The translations under genes were made by a program, and so were the position numbers. A stretch of DNA of 28,600 nucleotides. Origin: a virus. The notes under the pieces were generated by a model. That model was given only the letters and a program-made list of their open reading frames with translations, did no database searches and was not told the DNA's origin. This document shows, one piece after another, positions 6,778-15,014 of this stretch (within the stretch, counting starts at the first letter, position 1; the number at the start of each line of letters is the position of its first letter). Location of the stretch: the IMG/VR virus record IMGVR_UViG_3300031851_006037, positions 1-28,600 of that record, one strand, 5' to 3'.

Positions 6778-9465
6778 ATGGTACAAGGAGTAATGGACAG
6801 GTTGACCTATGAGCGGTTGGGGGTAATATTAACTGACGCTCCCGCGTACAAAGAGAGCGGGTCTAAATACAAGGATTTAATTAGGGTTCAAAATATGAGT
6901 TACGAATTAACTCATCAAGCCATAGATATTAAGGCGGTAGGAAGCGATGCGTTGGTTACTAGGGGTGGCCAAAGCCCCGTTGTTAGAGCTCCAGACGTTT
7001 CTTGTGATATAGGGTATTTATTTACTCACGGACTAAACGAAAGCAGTATAGGGTTTCATTTGAAGGAAGACGGCAGTATTTTAAAAAATTTTTTATTACA
7101 AAATCATACTGACGATATAAATATATTAATTGTTTCTTCAACCAAAAATGATCACGAGGATATTACTTTTTTGCAGTCCGAAAGTGATTTTGAAGATTTT
7201 AACATTATAGGTGTTGGTAACGCATTTCTGTCTCGCTATGCGTACAGCGCTTCAGTTGGCCAATTCGCCTCTAGCGTTGTTGCTTACGGAGGAAGTAATA
7301 TTCAATTTGATTTATATTCTTCTCAGAACAGGCCAAAGCTACCAGCTATAAAATTAGGTATTGACAATATCAGATCTAGTGAAGTATTAGAGTTGAGTCC
7401 GGAAAAGTTTGCAGATCTAGACCATGCTCCAGATAAAATATTTGATTCTCATGTTTTTCCTGAAATTTCTGCTATTAGTCCCGGAACAATAACTGCAACT
7501 ATTTTTAAAATTAGCGGTGACAGGGGTGGTGCTATTTTAGATTCTGCACATGCAGCCGTACAAAATATTAACATCGACCTTCCCATCCCAAGACAAGAAA
7601 TTTATGGATTGGGCAGCAACTTTATATTTGATAGGAAGTTAAAACTGCCCATTATTGGATCTCTTTCTATAGACATGATATTGAGAGAATATTCTCAAGA
7701 TCAGCTCAGCGGCTTCTTGAATAAGACAAATACTTATGATATTAAGATTGATCATAAAATTCATTCTTCTATAAACGGAGATAGCGGTGATTTTTTTGCG
7801 GACGACCTAAGTGAAAAATTTTACATTAACATAGGTGATGGACAATGGAAGGTCACATCTATTAGTCAAGCATCTATTGAAGAAAATTCTTCTCCACCTT
7901 TTGATGAAGAAGAATACATCTCTGGGCAAGAAGATTTTTATTATGTTAAGGTAAGGGGGTCTACATGGTTGAAAATTCCTCTTGAGGCTAGCGATTTTAC
8001 ACTTGCGGGCAGCGATGTATTATCTAAGTTCTATCAGGGAGATTATGTGCATATCAAGACCGAAAGTTCTTTTCGCAAATTTGCAGTAACAGATGTTATT
8101 ATTGATAATGACTTAATTCAAGAATTGTCTTTTGATTCTGCTGTAAAAATAGTTAACAACATTACATTCGAAATTAACAACGCGCAATTGCAAAACCAGT
8201 CTTACACTCATGAAATAGGTTCTGATGTAATGGTTAGCTCCGCTTTATCTTTTGGAGTAACGAAAAATGATGGCTTAAAACTTTATCCACGATTTATACC
8301 AAGAGATCCTCCTGATTGGTCTAGCGGTTTCGACTCTATAACTCATGATGAAAATAACTCTTCTGCACTAAATTACGATAAAACTTTAGAACGTGGCGAC
8401 AGCAAGGTCAACTTTTCAGCGGGAGGTGCAGATGGGCAATATTTTGAAGTGCATCCAGATGGAGAAATATTTTTTCTTGAGGCTCCAGACTTTGAAACTA
8501 AATCTACTTATTCGTTATCTATAACAGCAACAAATGATGCTGGATCGTCTTCAAAAAATATAGACGTTCAAATTATAGATAAAAATGATTCTAATCCTGT
8601 TTGGAGCCTGAGGGAAGAAGCCGTAGATCACTTAGAGGGAGAAACTATAGTAAATTATAATCAGTCTTTAAATATAGATTCTGCACTTAGTTTTTACGGT
8701 TTATCTGGAGAAGATAAGAAATATTTTTCTTTATCCTCTTCAGGAGAACTATCTTTCAATTTTACTCCAGATTATGAAACCGCTACGAAAAAGACTTATA
8801 ATTTATTTATAACCGCTTTTAATGAGTTTGGAAATACAGATAAGTTGCTAAGTATCAATCTTATAAATCAAATAGATTCTTCTCCAGAATGGGTAATTAA
8901 TTCTGAAGATATTCTTATCGAAAGAGGTGATTTAACTAATTTAAATATTATTGGTCAAATAAAAGAATTTCAAGATCACCCTGTTTCATACTCTATATTA
9001 GGACAAGACTCTGCGCTATTCCAAATCTCAGCAGAGGGGAATATATCTTTCGTTGGGCAGGCTAGCTTAATAAATAAGACCTCACTTTATTTCGAAGCTG
9101 AAGCCTCTAATAATATAGGTTCGAATGTTAAACAAGTGAGCATAAAGATTAATCAAGCTGTATTTATCGAGGACAGTCGAGTTGTGTTTGAGGGGGCTGT
9201 TCCTGGAGAATACCTTAAGGTCGGTTCCGTTCAAGAGTTTAGAATTTTACCTGCTTACGGGTTTAGGGAGGATTATTCTGTCATGGATTTCGCTTATTTC
9301 GCCGCAGGCGGATACGATTGGGCTAAGGTCGCCTTGGTTCCATCTGAGTTAAGCGATCAAGAAGAATTCGATGTTGCTCAAGAGGGCGATAAGGTCTTCA
9401 TCGAAGATTACGTTCATATTTATACAAATATTAGCGGTTGGATGAAAACCATACTCACCCAATAA
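6778..9465 (+). CDS. Tail tube-like protein fused to cadherin-like repeats
   Basis: The 895-residue product starts with a region homologous to the tail tube protein at 9520. Matching pieces are RVQNMSYEL with RVQSANYSF, GVGNAFLSRYAYSASVG with ALGNGFVTNYSVEASVG, LPAIKLG with LPAINNQ, and VQNINIDLPIPRQEI with VQSFSIDIPVGRSTI. Near 7789-8090 lie short Trp hairpin units shared with the fibre at 3390. From about 8310 to 9165 there are three cadherin-like repeats with PDFETK and PDYETA, ITATNDAG, and IDKNDSNPVW, the last close to the calcium-binding DxNDNxP motif. ATG at 6778 was chosen; a TTG at 6721 would overlap the divergent fibre start, and ATG 6793 has AAGGAG only 2 bases away. The gene is alone on its strand between minus-strand blocks and ends in its own terminator. 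It may decorate the tube or tip and bind cell surfaces. Confidence 0.75.
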   Translation: MVQGVMDRLTYERLGVILTDAPAYKESGSKYKDLIRVQNMSYELTHQAIDIKAVGSDALVTRGGQSPVVRAPDVSCDIGYLFTHGLNESSIGFHLKEDGSILKNFLLQNHTDDINILIVSSTKNDHEDITFLQSESDFEDFNIIGVGNAFLSRYAYSASVGQFASSVVAYGGSNIQFDLYSSQNRPKLPAIKLGIDNIRSSEVLELSPEKFADLDHAPDKIFDSHVFPEISAISPGTITATIFKISGDRGGAILDSAHAAVQNINIDLPIPRQEIYGLGSNFIFDRKLKLPIIGSLSIDMILREYSQDQLSGFLNKTNTYDIKIDHKIHSSINGDSGDFFADDLSEKFYINIGDGQWKVTSISQASIEENSSPPFDEEEYISGQEDFYYVKVRGSTWLKIPLEASDFTLAGSDVLSKFYQGDYVHIKTESSFRKFAVTDVIIDNDLIQELSFDSAVKIVNNITFEINNAQLQNQSYTHEIGSDVMVSSALSFGVTKNDGLKLYPRFIPRDPPDWSSGFDSITHDENNSSALNYDKTLERGDSKVNFSAGGADGQYFEVHPDGEIFFLEAPDFETKSTYSLSITATNDAGSSSKNIDVQIIDKNDSNPVWSLREEAVDHLEGETIVNYNQSLNIDSALSFYGLSGEDKKYFSLSSSGELSFNFTPDYETATKKTYNLFITAFNEFGNTDKLLSINLINQIDSSPEWVINSEDILIERGDLTNLNIIGQIKEFQDHPVSYSILGQDSALFQISAEGNISFVGQASLINKTSLYFEAEASNNIGSNVKQVSIKINQAVFIEDSRVVFEGAVPGEYLKVGSVQEFRILPAYGFREDYSVMDFAYFAAGGYDWAKVALVPSELSDQEEFDVAQEGDKVFIEDYVHIYTNISGWMKTILTQ

Positions 9466-9497
9466 AAAACCCCCTAATTTTCATTAGGAGGTTTTTT
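9464..9497. terminator. Bidirectional Rho-independent terminator between convergent genes
   Basis: AAAAAACCCCCTAAT (9464-9478) pairs with ATTAGGAGGTTTTTT (9483-9497) around a TTTC loop, giving a 15-bp stem with one C/A mismatch. The run of T after the GG on the plus strand and the run of A before the CC provide a T-tract in both directions. It sits in the gap between the stop codons of the convergent genes ending at 9465 and 9520. Confidence 0.88.
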
Positions 9498-9519
9498 AAA
9501 ATAGAGCTATTAATTTAAA

Positions 9520-10794
9520 TTAAGCGAAATACTGATGTATTCCTGTGGCATTTCTTGATCCAGAAATAAATAGTCCGTTTCCTGTGTCTTGTGGGCCACC
9601 AATTTGAGCTGTAAATGTTAAATCTACTGTTTTATTATCTCCAATCGAAGAACTGAAAGATTCTCCTTCCAACCTTGCGTTTCTGATTGTAAACAGCATT
9701 GCAATGTCTCCGGTTCCGAATTGGTCTGGCTCTCTTAATGTAAATTGTAAATCGTGCTGTTCTTGATCAAACAGAATGTCTGTAACATTGCCTTCTTTTA
9801 GGTCAGAAAGTATAGCACTTACAGAAACATTAATATTTAATGGAAAATCTACAACTTTACTGTATCCATATGGGTTTCCAAGTCTTTCAATAGTGCTTCT
9901 TCCTACTGGAATATCAATACTAAAACTCTGAACGTGAGCGCTGCCTGCATCATAATCTTTTTCGGGGTCAGAAAAAGGAAGCGGTTCGAACAAACTTGCT
10001 CGACCTCCGTTGCCTAGCGCCATATGAATATCTCCAGGACGTAAGCAAGAGAGCCCTTCTTTGCCAAAATCAATCTCACTGTCCACATCGTGCACTCCGC
10101 TAATCGCAGGAGGAATAGAAAACTCTCCCCCTGTCATTGGAATACCAAATTGATTGTTGATTGCTGGAAGCTCAAGGTCTTGAGTTCCTGTATAACTTCT
10201 TAAATTAAATCCGTCAATTGTAACCGAGGCTGTCGGCATTCCACCTACAGAAGCTTCAACCGAATAATTTGTAACAAAACCATTTCCAAGGGCTATTACG
10301 TTCTTAAAAGATTCTGCATCTTCGTTTCCTACTGCATCTGTACCCTCTTGGGTCGTAATAATGAAAAAGTTCTTTCCTCCTGGGTTTTCCGCATCTTCAG
10401 TTCTTCCAAGGAGAATATCTCCTGCAATCGCTGATGAGGCTCCGTCAACATTCATTCCTAGAATTTTTTCATTAATACCGTTGGTTAGGTAATATGAAAA
10501 ATCTAATGTAACTGTGGGCGGCTCAAGCGAAACCGAGTCGATTCTCGCTAGTTGGCCGAATTGATTGACGTCTTCTCTGTTTACTGTGAAACTATAATTT
10601 GCGCTTTGAACCCTGCGCAATTGCATGATTCCAGTACGCATATCTCCCCCTGCAGCAACCGCTTCTGCTCTGGTGGAGTATCCTGTTTTTGTTGACCAAC
10701 CGTCGCTTGATACGCTGTAGTGATTACCTGTGGCATCAACTGTTCCGGCGTACAACGCCTCGCTTTGATAAATTACTCTTGCTCTATTTGCCAT
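9520..10794 (-). CDS. Major tail tube protein (candidate)
   Basis: This 424-residue protein is the last gene of the minus-strand connector block, where lambda-type phages place the tail tube gene V. The sequence is rich in beta-strands and small residues. Marker segments are RVQSANYSFTVN, a strand pair VTLDFSYYLTNGINEKILGM, NVIALGNGFVTNYSVEASVG, HVQSFSIDIPVGRSTI and RLEGESFSSSIGDNKTVDL. These recur in the proteins at 6778 and 23062 and more weakly at 23937, which marks a tube-fold family. Being the most compact copy, with no extra domain, and standing next to the connector genes makes it the best candidate for the main tube subunit. No ribosome site is visible before ATG 10794; the 67-base gap upstream may hold a promoter. 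The function is inferred from position and paralogy. Confidence 0.68.
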   Translation of the reverse strand: MANRARVIYQSEALYAGTVDATGNHYSVSSDGWSTKTGYSTRAEAVAAGGDMRTGIMQLRRVQSANYSFTVNREDVNQFGQLARIDSVSLEPPTVTLDFSYYLTNGINEKILGMNVDGASSAIAGDILLGRTEDAENPGGKNFFIITTQEGTDAVGNEDAESFKNVIALGNGFVTNYSVEASVGGMPTASVTIDGFNLRSYTGTQDLELPAINNQFGIPMTGGEFSIPPAISGVHDVDSEIDFGKEGLSCLRPGDIHMALGNGGRASLFEPLPFSDPEKDYDAGSAHVQSFSIDIPVGRSTIERLGNPYGYSKVVDFPLNINVSVSAILSDLKEGNVTDILFDQEQHDLQFTLREPDQFGTGDIAMLFTIRNARLEGESFSSSIGDNKTVDLTFTAQIGGPQDTGNGLFISGSRNATGIHQYFA

Positions 10795-10861
10795 AATATT
10801 TTTATATGTATGAAGTTAAATTTCTGTTTAAAATTACATTTTTTATGTTATAAAGGGAACT

Positions 10862-11710
10862 TTATTGTCTTGGAAATCTTAAATTGGTTATTTCGAAATC
10901 TAAAAATCCAATAAATAATGATTGATCTATGTTTTTATTTATACGATCACTTAGTTTTGATGCCCTGACATCTTCTATATGAAAAAGTTTAGATTTTTTT
11001 TCTAAAGCGAGTGTTTTATAGTTGAATCCTGAAACGTCTCCAAATTCATTTAATGGGTAATCGGAAAATTCTAATTTTGAGAAAACTTCATTTTTTGAGT
11101 CTGAGAATGCAGATAAAGCCCCATCAAGCTGAAAAGTATTTTCTGCAAAAATTACGCATCTTATATTTGTCGTCGTTTTATCTTCCCCTCCAAACGCAAA
11201 AGCTTCGTTTTGAACTAATTCTGGATTGACAAAAATTGCAGGAACAACTTGTTTATGAGGAGCAATTCCAGAAGAATTCTGCTTGAATCTTCCGTTCGAG
11301 TCAAATTTACTTTCAACTATAAGCTGCTCCTCTGTTTGGTTGGTTATATAAAAATTAAATTCTTTTACAGAGTATTCCCCGCTTAACGAATTATTGTCTC
11401 CGCCAAAAGACGAATTAAGTATAACCCTGCCATCGTCAAAATCCAAAATTAATCCGTCCTCCCCTCTTTCCATGAAAACTCCGTCATTGTAAATTCCGCT
11501 GGGTACTTGCGCACCCTCAACGCTTTCATCAAAAACCCACTGTTTGTGAGGACTGCTATACGTGACAAATCCGTCTCCAAGTTGATCGTCTGTAGCCATT
11601 GGATAAAGAGATGACGTATAATTTTGGTAAGCCTCCGCTTTGTTTGTGATAAAATTATCCGCCCAAAGCATGAAGCTTGTAGTTAGTTCGTGTTGGAATT
11701 GGGGTTTCAT
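10862..11710 (-). CDS. Tail completion/terminator-like structural protein (unassigned family)
   Basis: The 282-residue protein begins MKPQFQHELTTSFMLWADNF, a helical N-terminus, then continues mostly as predicted strands (GLILDFDDGRVILNSSFGG, VKEFNFYITNQTEEQLIVES, TNIRCVIFAENTFQLDGALS). The end is SLFIGFLDFEITNLRFPRQ. It starts 2 bases after the stop of the connector-like gene and lies just before the tail tube gene, the place of the tail terminator (lambda gpU) in related maps. It is much longer than gpU (about 130 residues), so the role is inferred from position only. No catalytic motif, signal peptide or membrane segment is visible. Confidence 0.5.
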   Translation of the reverse strand: MKPQFQHELTTSFMLWADNFITNKAEAYQNYTSSLYPMATDDQLGDGFVTYSSPHKQWVFDESVEGAQVPSGIYNDGVFMERGEDGLILDFDDGRVILNSSFGGDNNSLSGEYSVKEFNFYITNQTEEQLIVESKFDSNGRFKQNSSGIAPHKQVVPAIFVNPELVQNEAFAFGGEDKTTTNIRCVIFAENTFQLDGALSAFSDSKNEVFSKLEFSDYPLNEFGDVSGFNYKTLALEKKSKLFHIEDVRASKLSDRINKNIDQSLFIGFLDFEITNLRFPRQ

Positions 11711-11712
11711 TT

Positions 11713-12336
11713 TTAAAAGTTTTTAACAGAAACTCGTGAAGCTTCAATTGAATTTAAGTTATTTTCGAATTTTGATAAAATTTCTTTAACGTATGGCATT
11801 CTAACCATTCCCCCTTCAGTCTTGTTTTTGTTTTGAAATCCTGCCCCGGAGCGACTTCCTCCGCTGGGCTTATACATATACTGACCGAGGTTCGGAATTC
11901 CTCGCCCCTCGAGCTCCCTGAGCCAACTGGACCCGTTGGACCACGGCATAGGTGTGTTTGAATACAATTCTTGCAGGGAGGGCGAAGTGACTATATATGT
12001 CCAAATGAAACCATGTGTTCCAATGCTTCTGTTTTTAATAAAGATGCTTGTTTTTTCTAATAAATTAGATAAAGGACTTATTGGATCTGTTCCTTCCGTA
12101 AATCCTATAAAGCCATATAGATTACCTTCTGATAAAGTATTACTTATGTTTGATGATCCTGAACCAGCTTTAAGTTCTCTCGTAACAGGGTGACCCTCAA
12201 AGTCTCTAATCATCTGATTTTTTACATTCCTAAATTGTTTCTCAATGATTAGTCTAGCCTGAATAAACAAGTCTTTATCTTTTTTAAGTTGAGATTTAAC
12301 TGAACTTCTAATTGATCTATTCAGTGCTTTGGCCAT
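11713..12336 (-). CDS. Head-tail connector/neck-like protein
   Basis: The 207-residue protein starts at ATG 12336 (MAKALNRSIRSSVKSQLKK); an in-frame TTG at 12345 is an alternative. The basic helical N-terminus, followed by a helix IIEKQFRNVKNQMIRDFEGHPVT with charged spacing, then strands and a Gly/Ser-rich loop (SGGSRSGAGF), fits the general look of HK97 gp10-like neck and tail-completion proteins. It overlaps the head closure candidate by 20 bases and is followed at once by the tail completion candidate. No specific motif proves the family; the call rests on gene order and composition. Confidence 0.5.
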   Translation of the reverse strand: MAKALNRSIRSSVKSQLKKDKDLFIQARLIIEKQFRNVKNQMIRDFEGHPVTRELKAGSGSSNISNTLSEGNLYGFIGFTEGTDPISPLSNLLEKTSIFIKNRSIGTHGFIWTYIVTSPSLQELYSNTPMPWSNGSSWLRELEGRGIPNLGQYMYKPSGGSRSGAGFQNKNKTEGGMVRMPYVKEILSKFENNLNSIEASRVSVKNF

Positions 12337-12802
12337 TTTGTTCAATTGGTCTCAAGAATAATGTTATAAACTGAACTTTATCAAAAAGTCCGTGAGCTCT
12401 AGGGTCAGACTCCACATGAAACATTCTTCCGTCTAATTCCACTCTTTTTGCTTCTTTTAAATAATCGTAATCTTCCAGCTTTAATTTTATTCTTACCACA
12501 CTACTAGGATCTGGTCTATTAACTTTTATTTGTGTGCCCGCTTCTCCAAATTGTTCCAGCGTTCGATCCGTATCGTATCTTATTCTTGCTTTAAAAACTT
12601 TTTTAACAGGAACGTTTTGTACGCTAGGAGTTGACTTTCCAGAATTTCCGTATAGATAATTATAATTAGGGTCTGTACTTATAATTACTTTTTTAGCTTC
12701 TTTATAAACGATAATATCTCTTCCAAATGTATCGTGAAGGTTGAGTAAGTTTTCGGCAATACTCTCTTTTTCTTCGGCTGAAAAGAAATCTGTCATAAGC
12801 AT
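12317..12802 (-). CDS. Head closure / head-tail adaptor-like protein
   Basis: The 161-residue protein is the first gene of the minus-strand virion block. A helical start (SAEEKESIAENLLNLHDTFG) is followed by strands IIVYKEAKKVIIST, VKKVFKARIRYDT, VVRIKLKLEDYDYLKEAKRVELDGRMF (residues about 102-128) and VQFITLFLRP. The pattern of an oligomeric beta-barrel with a long loop is seen in head closure proteins such as SPP1 gp16, and a similar position is held by lambda FII/Z. There is no ribosome site before ATG 12802; a second ATG lies two codons later. The divergent gene starts 67 bases away. The assignment is by position and general structure only. Confidence 0.5.
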   Translation of the reverse strand: MLMTDFFSAEEKESIAENLLNLHDTFGRDIIVYKEAKKVIISTDPNYNYLYGNSGKSTPSVQNVPVKKVFKARIRYDTDRTLEQFGEAGTQIKVNRPDPSSVVRIKLKLEDYDYLKEAKRVELDGRMFHVESDPRAHGLFDKVQFITLFLRPIEQNGQSTE

Positions 12803-12869
12803 ATTTACACTAAAGATTATTTTTTGTGTATCTGTTTATAGGCACAAGGTTAAATAAAGGTATAAGTAT

Positions 12870-13157
12870 ATGGAAGCAGAAGACATTTTTAAAAAATGTT
12901 ATCATCGGAATACAGTTTCTCTGTTTAAGGGTTTCTTGATTATTCTCGAGGATTTATATAAAGAGCATCAAATAAGTTTTGATAAATTAAAGAGCAACCT
13001 TCCAGAGGGCTGCATACCTGTTGTTGACCAGGCCGATTATTTCAGCGAAGAGAAATTAAAGCATCTTCGAAAGAAAACTTTAGATATTGGTAATGAAACT
13101 ATTAGAAATATCGAGAGTGAATTAGATAATTATACTATAGGATTTACATTTAAATAA
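12870..13157 (+). CDS. Small helical protein, first gene of the chaperone/tape measure operon
   Basis: The 95-residue protein is predicted to be almost all helical (FLIILEDLYKEHQISFDKLK, EEKLKHLRKKTLDIGNETI), with a short loop LPEGCIPVVDQADYF between helices. An AAAGG ribosome site lies 9 bases upstream of ATG 12870. It opens the plus-strand operon and ends 2 bases before the next gene. The place just before tail chaperones and tape measure suggests a role in tail assembly, possibly a small chaperone partner. I do not recognise the family. It is unlikely to be a false call: the gap from the divergent gene is short, the ribosome site is good, and spacing to the next gene is tight. Confidence 0.62.
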   Translation: MEAEDIFKKCYHRNTVSLFKGFLIILEDLYKEHQISFDKLKSNLPEGCIPVVDQADYFSEEKLKHLRKKTLDIGNETIRNIESELDNYTIGFTFK

Positions 13158-13159
13158 TC

Positions 13160-13984
13160 ATGACAAAATCAGCAACAGAAGAAAAACTAGAGACAATGGA
13201 CGATACTCGAAAAAAGTTGAGAGAAATCTACAGCTTCACTTTTGAGAAAGAAGAAAAAACAAAGAAAACTGAGACTAGCGAAGTTACTAATCCTGAGACT
13301 GGCGAAAAAGAAGAGGTCTCTGTAACTAAAGAAGTGTCTGAGGAAATTCCATACAGAATCATAATGAAGCAGCCTACGCGAAGGCAAATTGAAGAAGCTG
13401 AGTTGGAGTTTAGTGTTGAGATGAGCAACTGCATCAAGAAAGGTATTCTCACGAAAGCTATGTTGGCTAAAAAATACAGTGATACCGGAGGTTTATTAGC
13501 GGAAGACGACGCAAAAGCCCTGACTAAAATGTATGTTTCTTATGGAGAACTGTCTCAAGAAAGTGAAAAATTAAACGTAAAAACTACTGGACGCACAGAA
13601 AAAGATGATGCAAGAATTAAAGAAATATCTGGCGAAATCTCGTTATTAAGAAAAGATATTATTAATGTAGAAACTTCGTACGCTAATCTATTTAATCATA
13701 CTGCAGATGTTCGCGCTGAAAATAAAGTTATTCAGTGGTATATTTTAAATTTAACACATATTCAAAAAGATGATGAAGATAGCTCGAAGCCTTTATTTGA
13801 AGGCAGAGATTTCGAAGATAAGCTTCAACGTTATTATGAATTAGAAGAAGAAGGCGACGAAGTTTACGATATAATCGGCGGGAAAGTTGCTGCTTTATTT
13901 AGTTTTTGGTATTATAGTTCTGGCGCTGTTACTAAGGCAGACTTTGAAAAACTTGATAGCGATATCGAAGAGGGTAATATATAA
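13160..13984 (+). CDS. Tail assembly chaperone-like protein 1
   Basis: The 274-residue protein is highly charged (long runs of Glu and Lys in residues 27-62) and predicted helical, as tail assembly chaperones are. The core from residue 65 reads YRIIMKQPTRRQIEEAELEF, then KKGILTKAMLAKKYSDTGG and AEDDAKALTKMY. The next gene has the same order: VVYIKHLTPHDQVELEEIEE, KKRGVPTEQDMLDYLKEEGQ and TEDDEKTITEKT. This points to a duplicated family just upstream of the tape measure, the usual place of chaperones gpG/gpGT. The C-terminus FEDKLQRYYELEEEGDEVYD is acidic. No signal or membrane segment is visible. The role is inferred from location and the helical, charged composition. Confidence 0.62.
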   Translation: MTKSATEEKLETMDDTRKKLREIYSFTFEKEEKTKKTETSEVTNPETGEKEEVSVTKEVSEEIPYRIIMKQPTRRQIEEAELEFSVEMSNCIKKGILTKAMLAKKYSDTGGLLAEDDAKALTKMYVSYGELSQESEKLNVKTTGRTEKDDARIKEISGEISLLRKDIINVETSYANLFNHTADVRAENKVIQWYILNLTHIQKDDEDSSKPLFEGRDFEDKLQRYYELEEEGDEVYDIIGGKVAALFSFWYYSSGAVTKADFEKLDSDIEEGNI

Positions 13985-13987
13985 TAT

Positions 13988-14974
13988 GTGGAAACTACAA
14001 GGCGCAGAAGAGTATTTAGAGATGTAGTCAGAGGTCATTCTACTACAGTTCTAGACGACAAAGTCGTATACATTAAGCATCTTACTCCTCATGACCAGGT
14101 AGAGCTTGAGGAAATAGAGGAGCGCTATTTCGAATCCGCGAAAAAACGGGGCGTCCCAACTGAGCAAGATATGCTTGACTATCTAAAGGAAGAGGGTCAA
14201 TGGACAGAAGACGACGAAAAAACTATCACCGAGAAAACTTTATATATTGAAAACTTAAGAAAAACATTAACTAAATTAGTTTTAAAGGCAGAAATTGATC
14301 AACAGAAAAAAGTAATTGAAGAAGAAAGCTCTATTCTTACTCGCAAACAAAACGAAAAAATTAATTTAATTGGCAATACTTGCGAAAGATATGCAAAAGA
14401 AAGATTAAATGATTTTTATATGATTTATTCTTTTTATAAAGATGAAGATATGAGTTGTAAGTTGTTTAGTGAGAACGAGTTTGATGAATTAGAAAACGAA
14501 GATATAAAGCTTGTTATAAATAAATATAATCAAGTATTCGAAGGATTCTCAGAAGAAAATATACAATATACTGTTCTTGAAGATTTTTATAATCCTTATC
14601 TTAGCTTTGCTGAAGACAGTCTTCAGTTTTACGGAAAGCCATTTTGTGAATTAACATATAATCAAATAAGATTAATCGTTTATACTAGAGTATTTAAAAA
14701 TATATTTGACACAAATGAAAATATACCAGAAAAAATAAGAAAAGATCCTGCGAAACTTTTAGAATTTGGTAGCAGCTCAAGAGAAGAGAGGGAAAAAATA
14801 AAAGATAAAGTGACGAGTGGGGACGGAGGTACTATTGTTGGGGCCAAAAAAGAAGATTATGATCGATTGGGAATAGAAAGACCTACTGGCAGCGTTAATT
14901 TACACGAAGAAGCCAAAAAGAAAGGTGGTAGCCTTAACATGGAAGATTTAATGAAATTGCACGGAGTCGTTTAA
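13988..14974 (+). CDS. Tail assembly chaperone-like protein 2
   Basis: The 328-residue protein starts at GTG 13988, three bases after the previous stop; an overlapping ATG at 13986 in another frame ends after 13 codons and is rejected. Its first 150 residues align in order with the upstream gene (see KKRGVPTEQDMLDYLKEEGQ, residues 52-71, and CERYAKERLNDFYMIYSFYK). A second half without a match carries FYNPYLSFAEDSLQFYG, LTYNQIRLIVYTRVFK and a C-terminal GGSLNMEDLMKLHGVV. It lies directly before the tape measure. The two chaperone-like genes are separate frames, so the classical programmed frameshift of G/GT is not needed. Function is inferred from position and paralogy. Confidence 0.6.
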   Translation: METTRRRRVFRDVVRGHSTTVLDDKVVYIKHLTPHDQVELEEIEERYFESAKKRGVPTEQDMLDYLKEEGQWTEDDEKTITEKTLYIENLRKTLTKLVLKAEIDQQKKVIEEESSILTRKQNEKINLIGNTCERYAKERLNDFYMIYSFYKDEDMSCKLFSENEFDELENEDIKLVINKYNQVFEGFSEENIQYTVLEDFYNPYLSFAEDSLQFYGKPFCELTYNQIRLIVYTRVFKNIFDTNENIPEKIRKDPAKLLEFGSSSREEREKIKDKVTSGDGGTIVGAKKEDYDRLGIERPTGSVNLHEEAKKKGGSLNMEDLMKLHGVV

Positions 14975-14991
14975 TTTTTAGTGTATAGATA

Positions 14992-15010
14992 CCTTATCTA
15001 AGGAATAAGG
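14992..15010 (+). promoter_or_regulatory. Hairpin covering the tape measure ribosome site (candidate)
   Basis: CCTTAT (14992-14997) pairs perfectly with ATAAGG (15005-15010) around a 7-base loop. The AAGG of the 3' arm is the nearest ribosome-binding sequence, four bases before ATG 15015. A second AAGGA lies in the loop at 14999-15003. Folding would hide the nearer site. The stem is short and AT-rich, so chance cannot be excluded. Confidence 0.35.
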
Positions 15011-15014
15011 AAAA

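Noticed and set aside
10795-10861. Promoter for the tail tube gene
   Set aside because: TATAAA lies six bases before the ATG, but there is no -35 match at a suitable distance; nothing else is recognisable in this 67-base gap.
13187-13452. Minus-strand open frames opposite the first chaperone-like gene
   Set aside because: They mirror the Glu/Lys-rich coding on the plus strand and give Ser/Phe-rich proteins with no recognisable features.
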